Positions 60,101-64,000 of a DNA stretch of 64,000 nt are shown piece by piece; position 1 is the first letter of the stretch, and each line of letters opens with the position of its first letter. The DNA comes from Monocercomonoides exilis (Eukaryota; Preaxostyla; Oxymonadida; Polymastigidae), in contig LSRY02000006.1 in assembly GCA_001643675.2 (NCBI GenBank), positions 1,614,501-1,678,500 of the forward strand. Direction: 5' to 3'. A program made the position numbers and the translations under genes. The notes below the pieces were generated by a model that made no database searches, was not told the DNA's origin, and worked only from the letters and a program-made list of their open reading frames with translations.

Positions 60101-60971
60101 TTAAAATACTGTTTGAAGTTTATCTGGGAAAAGAATTCCTTTCATTTTTGGAAGGAGGTTTTCATAGGCAATCTTCAGTCGAGCTTCGAGGGTATTGTTA
60201 AGTCTAATTCGTCCATCGTGGCATGTTAAAATCACACCTCCAGCGCTATGATTAAAAATTTCTTAATTTTAAGAAAAAATGAATGTTTAAAATCACATAC
60301 CAGAATTGACCGCTTTTAGATTGATCTGGTCCTGAGGGGAGTGATTCGCTTTCATCAACAATTACGTGAAATTCCATTTTCTTTGGAGCAATTGATTCTT
60401 CTGCTTTTTTAATTGCTTGTGGAATAGATTCTTTTACAAGTGCGATATCTTCTTTGCGGCACTAAAAAATAAAAAAAATTTTTTATATTTCCTTAATATT
60501 AACTTCAAGCTCAAGAATTCAAACCAAAATTGAAACATGTGCTTCAAGAAGTTCTGTGAGGCCCTGTGAAATGAGGTTAACAAGCAATTGCTTGTATTTG
60601 TCGGTGTTTTTTGATTGCTCTGCAGAGCTTAGTTTTGCCTTTTCCAACAATGATTCGAGCATTTCGTTTCGTTGTTTTTGAATATCAAGCAAAATTGTAT
60701 TTGTTCGATTTGAAATTTCACTAATAATTTTTAAAATGAAAATGAATTAATAGCATCTTAGAAACGCAAACATTCTACGCTTCACAGAGATCTGGGACTG
60801 TTTGCGTGCATATTCTTTTCTGATTCTTTCTTTTTCTGCCTCAAGTAATGAATTCTTTTCTGTGTAATAATCTTCCTCTGCATTGGCAGTAATTTCCTCT
60901 GCTTTTTCGTTAGCTTCTTGGATGATGAAGCTTTTCATCTGGTCGATAGATTTCTGAACTTTAGGATCCAT
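60101..60971 (-). CDS. VMA4: V-type proton ATPase subunit E
   Basis: Peripheral-stalk subunit of the V-ATPase, linking V1 to V0 and required for acidification of vacuoles and endosomes. Four exons (60971-60772, 60720-60525, 60461-60301, 60245-60101; introns 51, 63 and 55 bp) encode 233 residues, the normal family length. The N-terminal helix VQKSIDQMKSFIIQEANEKA followed by EEITANAEEDYYTEK is diagnostic. It continues with RKQSQISVKRRIEISNRTNT, LLVNLISQGLTELLEAHVSI, CRKEDIALV and a C-terminal GQFCAGGVILTCHDGRIRLN, NTLEARLKIAYENLLPKMKG. Every splice joins conserved family sequence. The ATG at 60971 is preferred over upstream in-frame ATGs because it matches the family start. It diverges from the acidic protein gene across 148 bp. 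Confidence 0.97.
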
Positions 60972-61119
60972 TTCTTTGTTTTGCTCAATGGGTAAGATCA
61001 TTAGTTGATGAATTTTTCTGTATATCACTGGAATCAATAAGAGAGTAATATCATCAGAGACAATTGTTTTCACAAAAAAACTCTATCAAAAATCGTTTAT
61101 GGTGGTTAATTAGATCAAA
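60972..61119. promoter_or_regulatory. Compact divergent promoter region (148 bp)
   Basis: The start codons of V-ATPase subunit E (minus) and the acidic unknown (plus) are 148 bp apart. The minus-strand frame stays open through part of it, but family comparison places the start at 60971. Confidence 0.45.
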
Positions 61120-62604
61120 ATGGAAGATAATAAAGATAAAATTGAAACACCTGAAAATTCGAGTAACTTAACGACTGATACTGATAATGATAAACAATTA
61201 TTAGATTCAAATCAAAGTTTGCTCTGATTTTATTTAATTTACTTTTTAATGAAAATGTTTAATTCAAAAAAAGCTGTGGTTCAGACTGAAGTCGTTGAGG
61301 GTGAAAAGAAATCAGATGAAATAGCAGCAAATGAAAGTGATGAAGAGTTATTTGAAGATGACAATGAACCGAAAAAGCAATTAAAAGACCCGCAATCAAG
61401 TGAAAATAAAGAAATTGAGAACCTCGAAGAAATTGAAGAAGAATCTGAAGATGAGGAAGATGACGATGAAGAAGATGAAGACGATGATGCTTATAAGCCA
61501 TTTTTTGATATGTTTGGAGACAATAAACGTCAAAGACTTGATGATGCAGAAAATGAAGATCAGAAAACAGAAGATGGCAATCAGACGGTGACTCGTTCTG
61601 CACGAGTTCTTAAAATGCCCACTCCTCTAGAACTTGATCAAATGCAATATGAGATGTCATTGGCTCAGCAGGAGCAATCTTTACACTCTCCTGGGCTTGA
61701 TTCTTCCATTTCTAAACTGAATAAAATGATCGATTCTAATCGTTTATCCACGTCATCCATTTTACCTTCACCTTCTCCGCTGTCGTTTGCATCATCGCGT
61801 CTGTCTCAACTTGATGAAAATTCAATTGCCAGTATGTTTGATGATGAAACAAAGAGCGTTCTTGGATTGCCATCGTCCAGCATCACTTCAGTAGATTCTG
61901 CTTCTATGCCTCCTCCACTAAGTTCTCGCGCGAGTTTAGGGAAAAGTAAAGCTGGCCCTCAAGGAAGTCCTTCTTTGGCGCAAATGTTTTCAAAATCGCT
62001 TTCTACACTTTCAACATCATTCACCACACTTGATGATTCCACTTCACATGTTTCTCTTTCTTCCCCGGTTACTCATGTTTCAGTGCTTGCTCCATCTGGC
62101 TCTCCTACAGCGTCCTTGTCTTCATTTCATACCAGCACGCAATCATCTGTTTGGAATTTACCCACAACCACATCTCGAATTCGTCCAGTTGATAGCTCTT
62201 CGTTCTCCAATTCTCTCGCTTCAATGTCTTTGTCTTCGGCTTCTCTATCTTCATTTAGCGATGCGCCTCCAACAAGATATTCTCTGCTTATGAACAGAAC
62301 AACAAATAAAGATTCTATTGATGCACAATTGAAGGATTTGACAACTTCAAATGAAAGTGCAACGATATCAAAAGTTAAGAAAATGCTCTTCAATTCAGCT
62401 CATAAGCCTAAAGATCTGGAAATGCCTGAACAAAATCAAAAAAAGCAGCCTTCGCAAGAACAACCACAATCACCCTTGCCAAAACCTTCACCGCAACCTC
62501 AGAAAACTACACACACTTCAAACGCAACTAAAGAAAAGAAAGAAGAAAAACGAAAGTCAATGAAGCAGCCGACGTTGTTTGAGATGAAGACGAAAAAAGC
62601 TTAG
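61120..62604 (+). CDS. Acidic Ser-rich protein with PIP-box-like C-terminus, function unknown
   Basis: Two exons (61120-61216, 61274-62604) with a 57 bp intron encode 475 residues; the join reads LLDSNQ then TVVQTEVVEGEKK. The first 110 residues are strongly acidic, ending in an unbroken Asp/Glu run before AYKPFFDMFGDNKRQRLDD. A short conserved-looking patch, TRSARVLKMPTPLELDQMQ, precedes a long Ser/Thr/Pro-rich region. The C-terminus turns basic (KEKKEEKRKSMKQPTLFEMKTKKA). QPTLFEM resembles a PCNA-interacting motif in position and basic flanks but lacks the usual paired aromatic residues. The acidic tract plus basic KRQRLDD suggests a nuclear protein; this is inference. I could not place it in a family. 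Confidence 0.7.
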
Positions 62605-63271
62605 TTCATATAAATTACATAATTATTGCTTTGGCATTTTCGTTTTCTTACTCAAACTTCGGATTGAAAGATAGATGAAGTCACACTAGTTAAATGTTAG
62701 CAATGATTGAAAACGGAAAATATGCACTTTAATACAGTTTTGATTTTTTAAAGTTTTTTGTTTCGATTTTGTTGTATTCATGAATAGTAGCATACAGTTG
62801 AAATATAGCTTTTCAGAATATTATTGTTATCATTTTGATAAAATTAAGAAAAAGATTTTTCGTTTTTTGAGCATAAGTTCAATGCTCTCCTCTGATTGAA
62901 TGGTTCAAAGAAATCGGATCATCTTTAAAAAGACATTGAAATAAACACCAACTGGTTCTTTCTTTCAAAGTTCCAGCCTTTTAGAACTCTATGACTTTTT
63001 CATTTTAAATACAAACCCTAATTTGTAATTAGATCCACTTTAATTTGAAAATAGAGTCATCCACAATCTGCTCGACAATTCAATTTTTTTTTCGAATTAA
63101 AATTTGTCGTCTTGATTGTTGATTGTGTGATTGGTTCAAAAAACTACTTTCATTCCTGTAGAAAAAATTTTAATTTATTATTTTTTGGGGTCATGTATGA
63201 GAAAGGAATCAAAACAAATTAATATAAATAAAAATGAATCTTTAAAATGAGAACGTTTAATAGAGACTATT
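62605..63271. other. Convergent 3' spacer
   Basis: AT-rich gap between the ends of the acidic protein gene (plus) and the methyltransferase gene (minus). No gene, repeat or RNA was recognised. Confidence 0.6.
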
Positions 63272-63932
63272 CTATTGTCCCTTTCTGCATTTGTAGATGT
63301 AATGGACTTCTCCTCCTTCAGTGGAAGATGATGGTAATGTAACACCAACTTGAGGCTTTGGTACTGTATTAACTGAAACTGTCCATCCTCTATAATTCAT
63401 TAATCGTCAAATAAAACTCAATTAAAAAAATTTAATGTCACATACAAATCTGAAACTTGTAAATATGGTAATCTGTTTTCATTTCCTCCATATGATATTT
63501 CTATAAATACTCCTCCTGGTTTTAGAACCCTAAAAATAATAATGGCAAATATTCGTGTTAAAATTTGGCTGAATAACAATAATAAATACTTTGAAATTCC
63601 AGCAAGCATCTTTTGAACATTTTGGAATGAACCATCTCCACAAAGAATGGAATCTAAAGTTCCCTTATCAATAACAACATCGTACTGAGCTTCATCTTGA
63701 GCAGTTAATAAAAGAACATCCTCAACAGCATCTAACAATATTTAAATAATTGTCAGTATGATTATGTATTGTAAATGCAGTTGTAAAACAACAAGGAAAA
63801 TTTTAAATTTTTTCATACAAGTTAGTCCAGGCTTGTCAACAGCTCGCTTACTCATAATTTCAATTGCTTTCTCAGAAAAATCTGTGCATTTAATATCTGT
63901 ATAACCATCTTCATACATATCTTCTCCAAGTC
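63272..63932 (-). CDS. METTL13/EEF1AKMT4-like SAM-dependent methyltransferase, 5' end beyond the window
   Basis: Class I methyltransferase of the family that methylates eEF1A. Four exons are visible (63932-63819, 63731-63590, 63529-63446, 63389-63272; introns 87, 60 and 56 bp), covering about 152 C-terminal residues. The sequence starts after motif I with LGEDMYEDGYTDIKCTDFSE and KAIEIMSKRAVDKPGLT. It then has QYDVVIDKGTLDSILCGDGS, the DKGTLD signature of this family, the acceptor strand VLKPGGVFIEISYGG, and ends HYIYKCRKGQ. The GxGxG SAM-binding motif must lie on an exon past base 64000; an intron occupies 63933 to at least about 63990. The presence of eEF1B nearby is coincidental as far as the sequence shows. 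Confidence 0.88.
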
Positions 63933-64000
63933 CTTTTAAATAAAAAATGAAAAAATTTTTCGATTTATTTAAAGAATATGCAGATGAACATCAGAGGACA

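Noticed and set aside
42635-63932. Functional cluster of eEF1B and an eEF1A-type methyltransferase
   Set aside because: The genes are about 20 kb apart with unrelated genes between them; nothing in the sequence links them.

Overview
This is eukaryotic nuclear DNA: AT-rich, with 46-256 bp GT-AG introns, serine-rich low-complexity protein inserts and eukaryote-only genes (TRAPP subunit, V-ATPase subunit E, eEF1B, NOC3, PPIP5K). The truncated first gene ends in a degenerate kinase-like domain of the style I associate with oxymonads (Monocercomonoides, Blattamonas, Streblomastix). A DPE2-type glucanotransferase, a giant TmcB-like membrane protein and two probable flagellar proteins fit a free-swimming anaerobic flagellate. 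My best guess is an oxymonad (Preaxostyla); this rests on family resemblance, not on a database search.

Layout. 1-1008: 3' end of a pseudokinase gene (+). 1009-6044: a 5 kb non-coding AT-rich desert with inverted repeats. 6045-10077 (-): DPE2 glucanotransferase. 10679-12902 (+): membrane-anchored metallophosphoesterase. 13265-22120 (+): very large PPIP5K. 22619-23303 (+): TRAPPC3/Bet3. 23741-26445 (-): four-TM protein with a long Ser-rich tail. 26446-29542: second desert with a microsatellite and a 642 bp terminal-inverted-repeat element. 29543-40131 (-): giant TmcB-like protein with a C-terminal hemerythrin-like domain. 40306-42503 (+): unknown. 42635-43401 (-): eEF1B. 43631-46824 (-): NOC3, nine exons. 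47040-50013 (-): LRR/coiled-coil/EF-hand-like protein. 50138-59645 (+): giant EF-hand/WD40 protein. 60101-60971 (-): V-ATPase subunit E. 61120-62604 (+): acidic unknown. 63272-end (-): METTL13/EEF1AKMT4-like methyltransferase.

I rebuilt 40 introns by hand from frame continuity, GT/AG borders and family conservation; every complete gene model is an exact multiple of three. There is no operon logic. Functional themes are inositol pyrophosphate signalling, cytosolic glucan/maltose metabolism, secretory traffic and vacuolar acidification, ribosome assembly and translation, and probable flagellar or sensory machinery. The most notable features are a PPIP5K with two phosphatase-like domains, the first stripped of its catalytic residues; a TmcB-like receptor ending in a hemerythrin-like four-helix domain with six of the seven expected iron ligands; and a metallophosphoesterase whose second metal site is selectively altered.
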